A stretch of DNA of 64,000 nucleotides. Source: Actinomadura oligospora ATCC 43269 (GTDB lineage Bacteria > Actinomycetota > Actinomycetes > Streptosporangiales > Streptosporangiaceae). Positions within the stretch are counted from its first letter, which is position 1; each line of letters opens with the position of its first letter. Positions 51,623 to 60,608 of this stretch are shown one piece after another. The notes beneath the pieces are model-generated. The model was given only the letters and a program-made list of their open reading frames with translations, did not search any database and was not told the DNA's origin. Position numbers and translations under genes: made by a program. The stretch spans positions 310,001 to 374,000 of the forward strand of contig NZ_JADG01000008.1 of assembly GCF_000518265.1 (NCBI RefSeq). Direction: 5' to 3'.

Positions 51623-53080
51623 GTGCCTCTCGGTGATGGACGACTGAGCCATGACATCGACCCCTCCGACCGCCCGCCGCAGGACGCCTGCGGTGTGTTC
51701 GGCGTCTGGGTCCCACAGGACCAGGCCGCCAGGGCGGAGGTCAGCAAACTCACCTACTACGGCCTGTACGCGCTCCAACACCGCGGACAGGAGTCGGCGG
51801 GCATCGCGGTCAGCGACGGCTCGCGGATCGTGGTGTTCAAGGACATGGGCCTGGTCGCCCAGGTCTTCGACGAGTCCGTCCTGAACACCCTGCGCGGACA
51901 CATCGCGGTCGGACACTGCCGGTACTCCACCACCGGCTCGCCGACCTGGGAGAACGCCCAGCCCACCTTCCGTTCCACCGGGCACGGCGGGCTGGCTCTC
52001 ACGCACAACGGCAACCTGATCAACACCCCCGAGCTGGCCGCCCGGCTGGACGGGGACGTGCTCACCGCCACCTCCGACACCGAGGTGCTCACCGCGCTGC
52101 TGGCGACCCGCGAGGGCGGCCCGATGGCGGCGGCGCGCGAGATCCTCCCGGCCACCCGGGGCGCGTACTCGCTGGTCTTCATGGACGAGCACACCCTGTA
52201 CGCCGCCCGCGACCCGGAGGGCATCCGCCCGCTGGTCCTGGGCGCCATGGAGGGGAACGGCGGCTGGGTCGTGGCGTCCGAGACGGCCGCGCTCGACATC
52301 GTCGGCGCCCGTTTCGTCCGCGAGATCGAGCCGGGCGAGATGATCGCGATCGACGCGGACGGCGTCCGCACGGAGCGGTTCGCCGAGGCCAACCCCAAGG
52401 GCTGCCTGTTCGAGTACGTCTACCTGGCCCGTCCCGACACCACGATCGCCGGACGGTCCGTCCAGGCGACGCGGGTCGAGGTCGGCCGCCGCCTCGCCGC
52501 CGAGCACCCGGTCGAGGCCGACATGGTCATCCCGACGCCCGAGTCCGGCACCCCCGCCGCGATCGGCTACGCCGAGGCGTCCGGCATCCCCTACGGCCAG
52601 GGCCTGGTCAAGAACTCCTACGTCGGCCGGACGTTCATCCAGCCGTCCCAGACGATCCGGCAGCTCGGCATCCGGCTGAAGCTGAACCCGCTCCGCGAGG
52701 CCATCGAGGGCAAGCGCCTGGTCGTCGTGGACGACTCGATCGTGCGCGGCAACACCCAGCGGCAGGTCGTGGCGCTGCTGCGCGACGCCGGCGCCGCCGA
52801 GGTCCACGTCCGGATCTCCAGCCCGCCGGTCTCCTGGCCCTGCTTCTACGGCATCGACTTCGCCACCCGCGCCGAGCTGATCGCCGGGAACCTCGACGTC
52901 GAGGGCATCCGCGACTCCATCGGCGCCGACTCCCTCGGCTTCATCTCGCTGGATGAGCTGATCGCCGCCTCCCAGATCCAGAAGGACCGGCTCTGCCGGG
53001 CCTGCTTCGACGGCGTCTACCCGGTCCCGGTCGAGGAGGCCGCCCGAGGCAAGCACCTGCTGGAACCGACCCGCACCTGA
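51623..53080 (+). CDS. purF: amidophosphoribosyltransferase
   Basis: 485 aa; first committed step of purine synthesis, PRPP plus glutamine to phosphoribosylamine. The N-terminal Ntn glutaminase nucleophile is Cys23 (DAC/GVFGVW) after a 22-residue propeptide. The PRPP loop is VVVDDSIVRGNT. Cysteines in KGCLFEYVY and LCRACFDGVYP fit the oxygen-sensitive 4Fe-4S type. GTG 51623 has TAGACT 8 bases upstream and no Shine-Dalgarno, suggesting a leaderless message. purM follows after 108 bases. Confidence 0.97.
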   Translation: MPLGDGRLSHDIDPSDRPPQDACGVFGVWVPQDQAARAEVSKLTYYGLYALQHRGQESAGIAVSDGSRIVVFKDMGLVAQVFDESVLNTLRGHIAVGHCRYSTTGSPTWENAQPTFRSTGHGGLALTHNGNLINTPELAARLDGDVLTATSDTEVLTALLATREGGPMAAAREILPATRGAYSLVFMDEHTLYAARDPEGIRPLVLGAMEGNGGWVVASETAALDIVGARFVREIEPGEMIAIDADGVRTERFAEANPKGCLFEYVYLARPDTTIAGRSVQATRVEVGRRLAAEHPVEADMVIPTPESGTPAAIGYAEASGIPYGQGLVKNSYVGRTFIQPSQTIRQLGIRLKLNPLREAIEGKRLVVVDDSIVRGNTQRQVVALLRDAGAAEVHVRISSPPVSWPCFYGIDFATRAELIAGNLDVEGIRDSIGADSLGFISLDELIAASQIQKDRLCRACFDGVYPVPVEEAARGKHLLEPTRT

Positions 53081-53188
53081 CGGCCGCGGGGACACAAGGA
53101 CAGCCCGCAGATCCCTGCGGGCGGTGGAGGAGGCTCGCGTGAGGGCGGGCCGAGGAGACGACCCGCCGCGCGGCGGGCCGGGGGGATC

Positions 53189-54223
53189 ATGAGCACCTCG
53201 TACGAGGCGGCCGGAGTCGACATCGCGGCGGGCGAGCGCGCCGTGGAGCTGATGAAGGCGCGCGTGGCCCGGTCGCGCCGTCCGGAGGTCGTGGACGACG
53301 CGAGCGGTTTCGCGGGCCTGTTCGACGCCTCGGCGTTCCTGAAGTACCGCCGCCCGCTGCTGGCGACCTCGACCGACGGCGTCGGCACCAAGGTCGACCT
53401 GGCGCGCCGCCTGGGGATCTACGACACGATCGGGCACGACCTGGTCGGGATGGTCCTGGACGACCTGGCGGTCTGCGGCGCCGAGCCGCTGTTCATGACC
53501 GACTACATCGCCTGCGGCAAGGTCGTCCCGGAGCGGATCGCCGACATCGTGGGCGGCATCGCCGAGGGCTGCGCGCTCGCCGGAGCGGCCCTGGTCGGCG
53601 GCGAGACCGCCGAGCACCCGGGTCTCCTGGGCGAGGACGAGTTCGACGTCGCGGGCGCCGGCACCGGCGTCGTCGAGGCGGGCGAACTGCTCGGCCCGGA
53701 CCGTGTCCGCCCCGGCGACGCGGTGATCGCGATGGCCTCGTCCGGCATCCACTCCAACGGATACTCGCTGGTCAGGCACATCCTCGCGCACAGCGACCTG
53801 ACGCTGGACTCCCGTCCGGACGAGCTCGGCCGCAGCCTCGGCGAGGAGCTGCTGACCCCCACCCGCATCTACGCCCGGGACATGCTCGCCCTGATCGACG
53901 GGACGGACGGCGGCGTCCACGCGTTCGCCCACATCACCGGCGGCGGCCTGGCGAACAACCTGGCCCGTTCCCTCCCCGGAACCGTCGACGCCGTCCTGCG
54001 CCGCGACTCCTGGACGGTCCCGCCGCTCTTCGAGATCCTCCGCGCCCACGGCGACGTCCCGCAGTCCGAGATGGACAAGACCTTCAACCTCGGCGTCGGC
54101 ATGGTCGCGATCGTCGCCGCCGACGCCGCCGACGCCGCGATCCGGCTCCTCAACGACCGCGGCGTTCCGTCCTGGCTCCTCGGTGAGACCACCCCCGGCA
54201 CCGGGACGTGCGACTACGCCTGA
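53189..54223 (+). CDS. purM: phosphoribosylformylglycinamidine cyclo-ligase
   Basis: 344 aa, AIR synthetase, the step after PurSQL. ATG 53189 with GGGGGG close upstream. Motifs: STDGVGTKVDLA, DLVGMVLDDLAVCGAEPLF, LVGGETAEHPG and HITGGGLANNL. Its last 10 bases overlap the stop end of the convergent cyclase-homology gene. Confidence 0.97.
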   Translation: MSTSYEAAGVDIAAGERAVELMKARVARSRRPEVVDDASGFAGLFDASAFLKYRRPLLATSTDGVGTKVDLARRLGIYDTIGHDLVGMVLDDLAVCGAEPLFMTDYIACGKVVPERIADIVGGIAEGCALAGAALVGGETAEHPGLLGEDEFDVAGAGTGVVEAGELLGPDRVRPGDAVIAMASSGIHSNGYSLVRHILAHSDLTLDSRPDELGRSLGEELLTPTRIYARDMLALIDGTDGGVHAFAHITGGGLANNLARSLPGTVDAVLRRDSWTVPPLFEILRAHGDVPQSEMDKTFNLGVGMVAIVAADAADAAIRLLNDRGVPSWLLGETTPGTGTCDYA

Positions 54224-55077
54224 TCGGGGGTAGCCGCCGGGTCAGGGAAACATCCTCCCGGGGAGAGCCAGATCCATCCCCGGGCCGTCGTCTCCTTGCA
54301 GCTGACCTCGACCTGCCGGTACAGCTCGGGGAACAGGACACCGCGGCTGGACAGCACCTCGTCGTACAGCAGGTCCGACGCGATCATGCTGAGCTCCGCC
54401 CCGGACCCGGCGGCCGCCTCGCGGAACCGGGGCGCGTCCACCAGCCGGAACAGATGGTTCACGGCGCGTCCGACCACGCCGTGGTCGTCCTTCTCCACAT
54501 GCCCTGAATGGACCGCCATCCGGACCCTCATGCGGGCCGGGTCGCTGGCGAACCGGTTGCCCCGCCGGAGCATCGCCTGGAGGTGGTGCGCGAGCGGGTC
54601 CAGCAGGAGGTGCGGCGGCGCGTCCGGCGGAACGACGATGAGGGCCCCGTCGCCCCGGTCCTCCCGATAGCAGGCGTCCCAGGGCAGCAGCGTCATGGTG
54701 AACGCCTCCCGCAGGTCTTCGTACAGGCGGTGCCGCAGGTGCCGCCGGATCTCCTCGTCCCGGCGCGCGTCGGTGAACGCGACGATGTCGCCGGCGACCA
54801 TCGTGGTGTAGACGCGGGGCGCCGCCGCGTGGAACGGCCCGCCAGTCGGGTTCGCAGCGGACGACCCGTCCCAGACCGGACGAGGCGCGACGGGAGTGGG
54901 GACGAGGTGCGGGGCGGGCGCGGGCGGCGGAAACAGGGTCCTCGAGGCCGAGTCCAGCGCCGCCTCGGGAGCCGGCATCGGAGTCGACGCCCGAGCGGAG
55001 ACCTGCGGCGGACCGGCCTTCCGGTCGACGGGCTGCATGCTCATGTTCGTCACGACGCCTTTCTCGCTCGGGAACAT
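54214..55077 (-). CDS. class III nucleotidyl-cyclase homology protein
   Basis: 287 aa from ATG 55077 after GGGGGGAG. About 88 disordered Pro/Ala residues come first. A cyclase-fold domain follows with both metal-site aspartates in place, Asp97 (MVAGDIVAFTD) and Asp143 (EDRGDGALIVV), and the late GRAVNHLFRLVDAP motif. The purine-selecting Lys and the transition-state Arg cannot be assigned with confidence, so it may be a regulatory, non-cyclising member. It is tail-to-tail with purM, overlapping by 10 bases. Confidence 0.75.
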   Translation of the reverse strand: MFPSEKGVVTNMSMQPVDRKAGPPQVSARASTPMPAPEAALDSASRTLFPPPAPAPHLVPTPVAPRPVWDGSSAANPTGGPFHAAAPRVYTTMVAGDIVAFTDARRDEEIRRHLRHRLYEDLREAFTMTLLPWDACYREDRGDGALIVVPPDAPPHLLLDPLAHHLQAMLRRGNRFASDPARMRVRMAVHSGHVEKDDHGVVGRAVNHLFRLVDAPRFREAAAGSGAELSMIASDLLYDEVLSSRGVLFPELYRQVEVSCKETTARGWIWLSPGGCFPDPAATPDQA

Positions 55078-55549
55078 GATCTCCCCCCGAATGCAATTGT
55101 GCCCCCGTTCGGTAATGGCTTCTGATTTCGGCTGATTGCCGTGAAGGAATCTGTCGTCAGGAGAACGGCGGGGTCGCCGATTGGCTGGTCCCACGCGGAG
55201 ACGTGGCGTTCGGCCCGCCCGCGTCCTGCTTGCTGTCCACAGGACACCTGGCAGAGTGGCGGCGACCACGCGATCCCTCGGGAAGCCTGTGAGCACAGTG
55301 CTTCCGGATGCCGGAGAGGCTCCCTCTCCCGCCGGAGAAGCACTCCGACCGCACATCGCGACAACGTCGAACGCCGCCACGCATTCGGCTGTCATCAATT
55401 CGAAAGTCGTCAGAAAGGAACGACGCAGGTTGCCACTTGGCAGACCGCCGGGTCGCTGTTTTACTCGAACCAGGAGAGGGGCGGGAGGACGGGGGCCGCG
55501 ACGCGCTCCGGTGCTTCCACGGCCACCGGCCACCGAGCGAGGGGTGGGA
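55078..55549. other. 472-bp intergenic region between divergent genes
   Basis: Promoter space for the cyclase-homology gene and the small 55.5-kb gene. It is AT-richer near 55080-55170 (the likely leftward promoter) and at 55380-55430. Longer open frames here lack ribosome sites and coding character. Confidence 0.35.
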
Positions 55550-55858
55550 ATGCCGAACGCTTCGGGACAGGGACCGGGACCGGTCGTCCAGCGCGCGATC
55601 CTGACCAGCGAGGCCGTCGGCGGCGCCATGCTCACCACCCTGGACCGCGACGCCCGCGCGTCCGACCACCGGGCCGCCTTCGAGAGGCTCCGGGGCCTCG
55701 CGCTTCCGGCCGAGCGGACGCCCGCCTACATCGAGGAGATCATCGCGGCCATCGAGGCGGACGCCGACCCCCGCCCCGCCCCGGCCAGGGACCTGCTCCC
55801 AGGACGCCGAGGGGACCGAGGGGCACCCCGCACACGGGCCGCCGGGGGCAGGCCATGA
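55550..55858 (+). CDS. small hypothetical protein
   Basis: 102 aa from ATG 55550 with GGGGTGGG upstream. An acidic/helical centre (LTTLDRDARASDHRAAFERL ... YIEEIIAAIEADA) and a basic, disordered C-terminus (RGDRGAPRTRAAGGRP). It may be a small regulator, but I recognise no family. It ends shortly before the YdcF-type gene in the same direction. Confidence 0.5.
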   Translation: MPNASGQGPGPVVQRAILTSEAVGGAMLTTLDRDARASDHRAAFERLRGLALPAERTPAYIEEIIAAIEADADPRPAPARDLLPGRRGDRGAPRTRAAGGRP

Positions 55859-55934
55859 GAGCCGCCTCCGGCCGCGCCGCCGTCCGGTGCCGGGAAAGGC
55901 GAACTTTGCCGATCTTTCGGGCGTCCAACCCGGT

Positions 55935-56666
55935 GTGACCGGCATTGGGAAGACTGTGCGGGTGGGTCGGCGGGTTCTGGCGGAGGTGAGGGCCCGGCTG
56001 CGGTATCGGGCCGGGCCGCTGCTGGTCCTGGGCGGTCTGGGGCTGTTCGCGGTCCTGCTGCCCACCGGGTGGGCGTACGCCGACACGGCCCGCTACCGGC
56101 ACACCCCGGCGGACGTGCCGGAGACACCGGTGGCCCTGGTGCTCGGTGCCGGGATCGCCAACGGGCAGCCCTCGCCGCTGCTCGCGCGGCGTCTCGATCT
56201 CGCGGTCGACCTGTACCGGCGGGGCAAGGTGAAGGTGCTGCTGGTCTCCGGCGACAACCGGGTCAAGGACTATGACGAGCCCACGACCATGCGCGACTAT
56301 CTCGTGCGCGCGGGGGTGCCCAAGAACCAGATCGTGCGCGACTTCGCCGGGCTGGACACGTGGGATTCGTGCGTCCGCGCCAAGAAGATCTTCGGAGTGC
56401 GGCGGGCGACCGTCGTGACGCAGCTGTTCCACCTGCCGCGCGCCGTCGCGCTGTGCCGGGCGGCCGGGATCGAGGCGTACGGCGTCGGCGACCAGAGCAT
56501 GGGCGGCGGACGCACCGACGCGACGATCAACGGGTACCTGCGGGAGCCGCTCGCGACGATCAAGGCCGTCGGCAGCATGACGCTGAAGCCCGGCCCCAGG
56601 ATCGGCGGGGAGGCCGAGCCCGGCGTGTACGCCGCCCTCGCCCCGCCGCCGTCGTCCGGCCACTGA
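55935..56666 (+). CDS. YdcF/SanA-family (DUF218) membrane-anchored protein
   Basis: About 243 aa from GTG 55935; GTG 55887 or 55956 are possible because no clear ribosome site exists. One N-terminal transmembrane helix (AGPLLVLGGLGLFAVLLP) anchors a DUF218 domain: VALVLGAGIANGQPSPLLAR, VLLVSGDN, YDEPTTMRDYLVRAGVP and TVVTQLFHLPRAVALC. SanA/ElyC relatives affect envelope integrity in enterobacteria; the reaction is unknown. Confidence 0.85.
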   Translation: MTGIGKTVRVGRRVLAEVRARLRYRAGPLLVLGGLGLFAVLLPTGWAYADTARYRHTPADVPETPVALVLGAGIANGQPSPLLARRLDLAVDLYRRGKVKVLLVSGDNRVKDYDEPTTMRDYLVRAGVPKNQIVRDFAGLDTWDSCVRAKKIFGVRRATVVTQLFHLPRAVALCRAAGIEAYGVGDQSMGGGRTDATINGYLREPLATIKAVGSMTLKPGPRIGGEAEPGVYAALAPPPSSGH

Positions 56667-56714
56667 AAATGTGACGCTTGTCGCTCCCGGACGACCCGCT
56701 CAGCGAGCCGTCCG

Positions 56715-56761
56715 CTCACCAGAACGGCCTGTCAGCGCGTCGTCTTCTCACCAGAACGGCC
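56715..56761. repeat. direct repeat CTCACCAGAACGGCC
   Basis: Exact copies at 56715-56729 and 56747-56761, with the flanking GCGAGCCGTCCGCTC also recurring at about 56768. It lies in the 289-bp gap between the convergent YdcF and DUF3073 genes; no gene is seen there. Confidence 0.55.
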
Positions 56762-56900
56762 CGCCCCGCGAGCCGTCCGCTCGCCGAACGAGCCGCTGAG
56801 AGGAAGCCCTGCTCCGGAAAGCCCGTCCCCAGGACGGCCCTTCGCCAGGACGGACCGCCCAGCGGACCTGTCGGTCGCCGCTCCGCCCCTGAGAAGCGCG

Positions 56901-56939
56901 AACGCCACCGCGCGGGACCGAAGTCCCTGCGGTGGCGTT
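56901..56939. terminator. nested hairpin between YdcF and DUF3073 genes
   Basis: AACGCCACCGC (56901-56911) pairs with GCGGTGGCGTT (56929-56939), and inside it GGGAC-CGAA-GTCCC forms a second stem. It can end transcripts from both convergent genes. Confidence 0.7.
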
Positions 56940-56955
56940 TCGCCAAAAGGGCCGA

Positions 56956-57168
56956 TCAGTGACCCGAGGTGCCGTTCTTGCGCTGGTCCTCGTAGTCGTC
57001 GGCGTAGTCGGCGTACTTCTCCGCGAGCTCGTCATAGGCGTCGTCGGCCGGAGAGTCGTCCGGAACACCCAACTCTTTCTGCAGGCGATCGAGGTCTGTG
57101 CCGCCGCTGCTGTACTTGAGCTGCCTGGCAACCTTTACCTGCTTGGCCTTGGCTCGGCCGCGACCCAT
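56956..57168 (-). CDS. DUF3073 protein
   Basis: 70 aa from ATG 57168 (MGRGRAKAKQVKVARQLKY), the invariant basic start of DUF3073; the C-terminal half is acidic (DAYDELAEKYADYADDYED). GGGGG precedes the start. It is a conserved small actinomycete protein found between purM and vdh. Function unknown; the basic head suggests nucleic-acid or ribosome contact. Confidence 0.92.
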   Translation of the reverse strand: MGRGRAKAKQVKVARQLKYSSGGTDLDRLQKELGVPDDSPADDAYDELAEKYADYADDYEDQRKNGTSGH

Positions 57169-57490
57169 TGGCTCGACCCCCTCGATGGTCAGGGCTTTCG
57201 TGGGCCCATCAACGCGCGCGTGTACCACACGAACCGATGCCTGATGAGCCATGCGTCAGTCACGGATACAACCGTACCCGTTTTGCGCCCGGCTCGGTAC
57301 ATCGTCAGTCCGTGGCGGCGACGCTCGTTGCGGAGGACATCAGTGTATCCGGTGGTCGGGAGGCCGCGGCCAGGCCTCGACACGCCCCCGGCGCAGCGGC
57401 CCGGAAGGCCCGCGGCGCCGGGGCGGAAGCCGCTCTCCGGCCGCCGGGGAGGACGCCGGCGAAGGCGGCCGAACCCCCGGCGGACGGGCG
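57169..57490. other. 322-bp intergenic region
   Basis: It contains the DUF3073 promoter (leftward; TACGGT or TGTATC near 57260-57285 are possible -10 boxes) and, near 57390-57480, very GC-rich inverted sequence that may end the vdh transcript. No gene seen. Confidence 0.35.
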
Positions 57491-58573
57491 TCAGAGCAGG
57501 ATGCCGCGCAGGCGGCCGATCTCGGACATCCTGCGCTCGGCGAGCCGGTCGGCGGCCACCGCGGGCGGCACGCCCTCCTCGGCGGCCAGCACGAAGATCT
57601 TCTCGGTGGTGTCGAAGATCTTCGTCGCGCGGGACTTGGCGCGCTCGAAGTCGAAGCCGCCGATCTCGTCCGCGACCTGGATCACACCGCCGGAGTTCAC
57701 GACGTAGTCGGGGGCGTAGAGGACGCCGCGGTCGGCCAGCTGCTTCTCGATGCCGGGGTGGGCGAGCTGGTTGTTGGCCGCGCCGCAGACGACCTTGGCG
57801 CTGAGGACCGCGACGGTCTCGTCCGACAGGGACCCGCCGAGGGCGCAGGGGGCGTAGACGTCCAGCTGCTCGCGGACGAGCGCGGCGCCGTCGGCGGCCA
57901 CCGCGACCTGGGGGTGCCGCTCGCGCACGCGCTCGACGGCCGCCTCGTCGACGTCGCTGATCACGACCTCCGCGCCGTCCTCGAGGAGGTGCTCGACGAG
58001 CCGGTGGCCGACCTTGCCGACGCCCTCCACGCCCACCCTCCTCCCGCGCAGGGTCGGCCCGCTCCACACGTGTTGCGCCGCGGCCCGCATGCCCTGGAAC
58101 ACGCCGAACGCGGTCAGGATCGAGGAGTCGCCCGCGCCGCCGTGCTCGACGGTGCGTCCGGTGACGTACTCGGACTCGCGGGCGACGATGTCCATGTCGG
58201 GGCTGTAGGTGCCCACGTCGCAGGCGGTGATGTAGCGGCCGTGCAGCGACTGGACGAAACGTCCGTAGGCGCGCAGCATCGCCTCGTTCTTGTCGGTGTC
58301 GGGGTCACCGATGATCACGGCCTTGCCGCCGCCGAGGTCCAGGCCCGCCAGCGCGTTCTTGTAGGACATGCCGCGCGACAGGTTGAGCACGTCGGTGAGG
58401 GCCGCCTCCTCCGACGCGTAGGGGTAGAAGCGTGTCCCGCCGAGGGACGGGCCGAGCGCCGTGGAGTGGATGGCGATGATCGCGCGCAGGCCGCTGGCCT
58501 CGTCCTGGCAGAAGACGACCTGCTCGTGTCGGGGTTCGGTGCCCTTGTGGGGCGACCCGAAGACATTAGGCAC
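57491..58573 (-). CDS. vdh: valine (branched-chain amino acid) dehydrogenase
   Basis: 360 aa Glu/Leu/Phe/Val dehydrogenase: NAD-dependent oxidative deamination of Val, Leu and Ile to 2-oxoacids, which the bkd complex at 25-29 kb can then oxidise. Substrate site [12 protein letters not shown], catalytic Lys84 in [10 protein letters not shown], Rossmann motif [12 protein letters not shown] 58573 has GAGGAGGG upstream. Position between DUF3073 and a conserved hypothetical before bldC matches Streptomyces, where this gene is vdh. Confidence 0.93.
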   Translation of the reverse strand: MPNVFGSPHKGTEPRHEQVVFCQDEASGLRAIIAIHSTALGPSLGGTRFYPYASEEAALTDVLNLSRGMSYKNALAGLDLGGGKAVIIGDPDTDKNEAMLRAYGRFVQSLHGRYITACDVGTYSPDMDIVARESEYVTGRTVEHGGAGDSSILTAFGVFQGMRAAAQHVWSGPTLRGRRVGVEGVGKVGHRLVEHLLEDGAEVVISDVDEAAVERVRERHPQVAVAADGAALVREQLDVYAPCALGGSLSDETVAVLSAKVVCGAANNQLAHPGIEKQLADRGVLYAPDYVVNSGGVIQVADEIGGFDFERAKSRATKIFDTTEKIFVLAAEEGVPPAVAADRLAERRMSEIGRLRGILL

Positions 58574-58812
58574 GGTAGTGCCCTCCTCTCTGTCTTGAGA
58601 TCAGCCTAAAGGTGGTGGATGTCACCCCGCTGGCAGAACCCCGCTACGGGCCGTCCGGCATTCCGGCGCGCCGGTGTTCGCGGAAGGTCACGGGCCCCTG
58701 CGAGGCGGTTTCGGACCCGCGACCAGGACCTTGAACATCGGGAACGAGGTAACGCGCGCGTCTCGCGAGGCCCAAGGAGCCCGCATTTCGGTCGGACTCA
58801 TGTAACGATGCG

Positions 58813-59847
58813 GTGGTGTTTCCGTACGCCGCGTACCTACGGGTATATGAGCCGGTTACCGCCTTCCCGGAACCGGCCCGAACCCTGTGGACGGCCTACG
58901 CCGAGTCGCGTCGGCGGCCCCGCCGGGTCCACGCCCTCGAGGTCGAGCACCGGCGCGCGGCGCGGCGGCTGGCCGGTTACCCGCCGGAGGTCGCGCCCCG
59001 CCTGGAGTGCCAGGACGCCTACGTGCGGCGGACGGACGACATGATCTACATATGTCCCTGGCAGACGCGGCTGCGGTCCTGGCAGGCGTTCGAGCGGTTC
59101 CGCGCCGAGACGCCGACCTCGGTGCTCCCCGCGTTCGTCCCGCCGGACGAGGCGGAACGGGCCGAACGGGCCTTCGCGCACTGGCGGGACAACGGCCGGA
59201 CGCTGCGTCCGCACATTCAGACCGCCACCTGGCACGTTCCGCTCGCCTGGTTCGTCCTGTTCGATCGCGCGGAGCGCTGCCTGCTGCTCGGCCGGACGAC
59301 GGGGAACGGCCACCTGGGGGAACCCGGGCTAGCCTCGCGCGGCACCGGGGGAGGGGCCGCGGCGAGCGCCGGACCGGCCGTGGGGACGGAACCGGACGCG
59401 CCCGCCGGAGGGGATTCACCGGACGAACGGGGTGAACACGCCCGACGTGGCCCGACGACGGCGTCCGCCACGCGTACGCTGATCTACGTCACGTCGATGG
59501 CGGAGGCGCGCCGCAGGATCGTCGCCGCGCTCCCCGTCCTCCAGCGCGACGTCGGCCGGGCCGGCCTCGGCGCGGACGCGCGCGACCCGGTGGCGCCGGC
59601 CGCCGGACGGCTGGAGGCGCTGGGCTCCCACCTGGACGTCTTCCATCCGCGCTCGCTGGTGGAGCTCGACTACGGCGGGCTCGTCCACCTGCTGGACGAC
59701 GCCGCGCTCCGCGCCGACGACTCGGTCGGCGAGACGGGCGTCGCGCTCGCCGCGATGGCGCGCGGTGAGGTCGAGCTGACCGTCGCGATGTACCAGCGCC
59801 TGCTCGCCCGCTGGCGGCCGGTGCGGGCGCGCCGCACGGCGAACTGA
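58813..59847 (+). CDS. conserved hypothetical protein upstream of bldC
   Basis: 344 aa from GTG 58813 or 58816. The N-terminal half (FPYAAYLRVYEP, IYICPWQTRLRSWQAFERFR, TWHVPLAWFVLFDRAERCLL) and C-terminal half (IYVTSMAEARRRIVAALPVL, LVELDYGGLVHLLDD, MARGEVELTVAMYQRLLARW) are joined by about 70 disordered residues. The same gene type precedes bldC in Streptomyces. No known domain is evident; no signal or membrane helix. There is no ribosome site; TAACGAT is 7 bases before GTG 58816. Confidence 0.8.
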   Translation: MVFPYAAYLRVYEPVTAFPEPARTLWTAYAESRRRPRRVHALEVEHRRAARRLAGYPPEVAPRLECQDAYVRRTDDMIYICPWQTRLRSWQAFERFRAETPTSVLPAFVPPDEAERAERAFAHWRDNGRTLRPHIQTATWHVPLAWFVLFDRAERCLLLGRTTGNGHLGEPGLASRGTGGGAAASAGPAVGTEPDAPAGGDSPDERGEHARRGPTTASATRTLIYVTSMAEARRRIVAALPVLQRDVGRAGLGADARDPVAPAAGRLEALGSHLDVFHPRSLVELDYGGLVHLLDDAALRADDSVGETGVALAAMARGEVELTVAMYQRLLARWRPVRARRTAN

Positions 59848-59868
59848 ACAAATTTCCTGAATCCCTGC

Positions 59869-59993
59869 GCGATACGACTATACGTGTCGCTAGAATCACT
59901 GAGCGTGACCCAGTGACCACGCTGATGCGACACGAATCCCTACGCAGGGTGGCAAAGGTACTTGCTTGTTGCGATGAGTGGTGGCAAGGTTAC
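59869..59993 (+). promoter_or_regulatory. bldC upstream control region
   Basis: A -10-like TAGAAT (59891-59896) is abutted by an inverted repeat GCGATACG/CGTGTCGC (59869-59876, 59883-59890). Further on, GTGGCAAAGGTAC (59949-59961) and GTGGCAAGGTTAC (59981-59993) are near-perfect direct repeats 32 bp apart. BldC itself binds direct repeats, so autoregulation is possible. Confidence 0.5.
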
Positions 59994-60103
59994 ACGTTGT
60001 GATGTCATAGTGGCTCTTTCGGGCCATAGGGGACATCAGTGACCGCGCGAGATCAAAATCGCAGGATCGCTGTCATTCGGTCCACGGAGGAGAGGCCGCA
60101 CAC

Positions 60104-60307
60104 ATGTCAGCACGTACACCCGAGGCCGAGCCGCTGCTCACGCCGGCGGAGGTGGCGACGATGTTCCGTGTCGACCCCAAGACGGTGACGCGGTGGGCGA
60201 AGGCCGGCAAGCTGACGTCCATCCGCACCCTGGGGGGGCACCGCCGCTACCGCGAGGCGGAGGTGCGAGCACTGCTCGCGGGTATCCCGCAGCAGCGTTC
60301 GGAGTGA
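60104..60307 (+). CDS. bldC: developmental regulator BldC (MerR-like)
   Basis: 67 aa, only a winged helix-turn-helix of MerR type: LLTPAEVATMFRVDPKTVTR then WAKAGKLTSIRTLGGHRRYR. BldC binds head-to-tail on direct repeats and holds back sporulation and secondary metabolism genes in Streptomyces. ATG 60104 follows AGGAGAGG. Length and sequence are nearly those of the Streptomyces protein. Confidence 0.97.
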   Translation: MSARTPEAEPLLTPAEVATMFRVDPKTVTRWAKAGKLTSIRTLGGHRRYREAEVRALLAGIPQQRSE

Positions 60308-60487
60308 GACGCGCCGTCCCGCCGAACCCTCGGCACGGACGGTCGTGTACAGCGCAACAAGGGGGGCGGCCAGGAGGCCGCTGAACGGAACCGTCCGCAG
60401 CGGGCGGGAGTTCAGCCGCTTCCTGGCCGACGGTCCGGCACCACGGTCATCCGAGAACCGCGGTCCCGGGCCACTCACCGTAATCAT

Positions 60488-60522
60488 CGGATGTCCCGTT
60501 CGCCCCGCGACCGGGACATCCG
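60488..60522. terminator. hairpin between bldC and TetR gene
   Basis: CGGATGTCCCG (60488-60498) pairs perfectly with CGGGACATCCG (60512-60522), 13-base loop, in the roughly 300-bp gap 60308-60608 between convergent genes. No other feature is seen in the gap. Confidence 0.75.
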
Positions 60523-60608
60523 CCATGCCCGGCCTCTGACTCCACAGAGTCACCACGCGCACACGCTCATCGCACTGGGCCCGCCGGGCACGTCCGGCGC
60601 GGCGGGGG

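Noticed and set aside
55157..56086. 309-codon minus-strand frame over the intergenic and YdcF starts
   Set aside because: Overlaps two better-supported plus-strand genes and lacks any domain.
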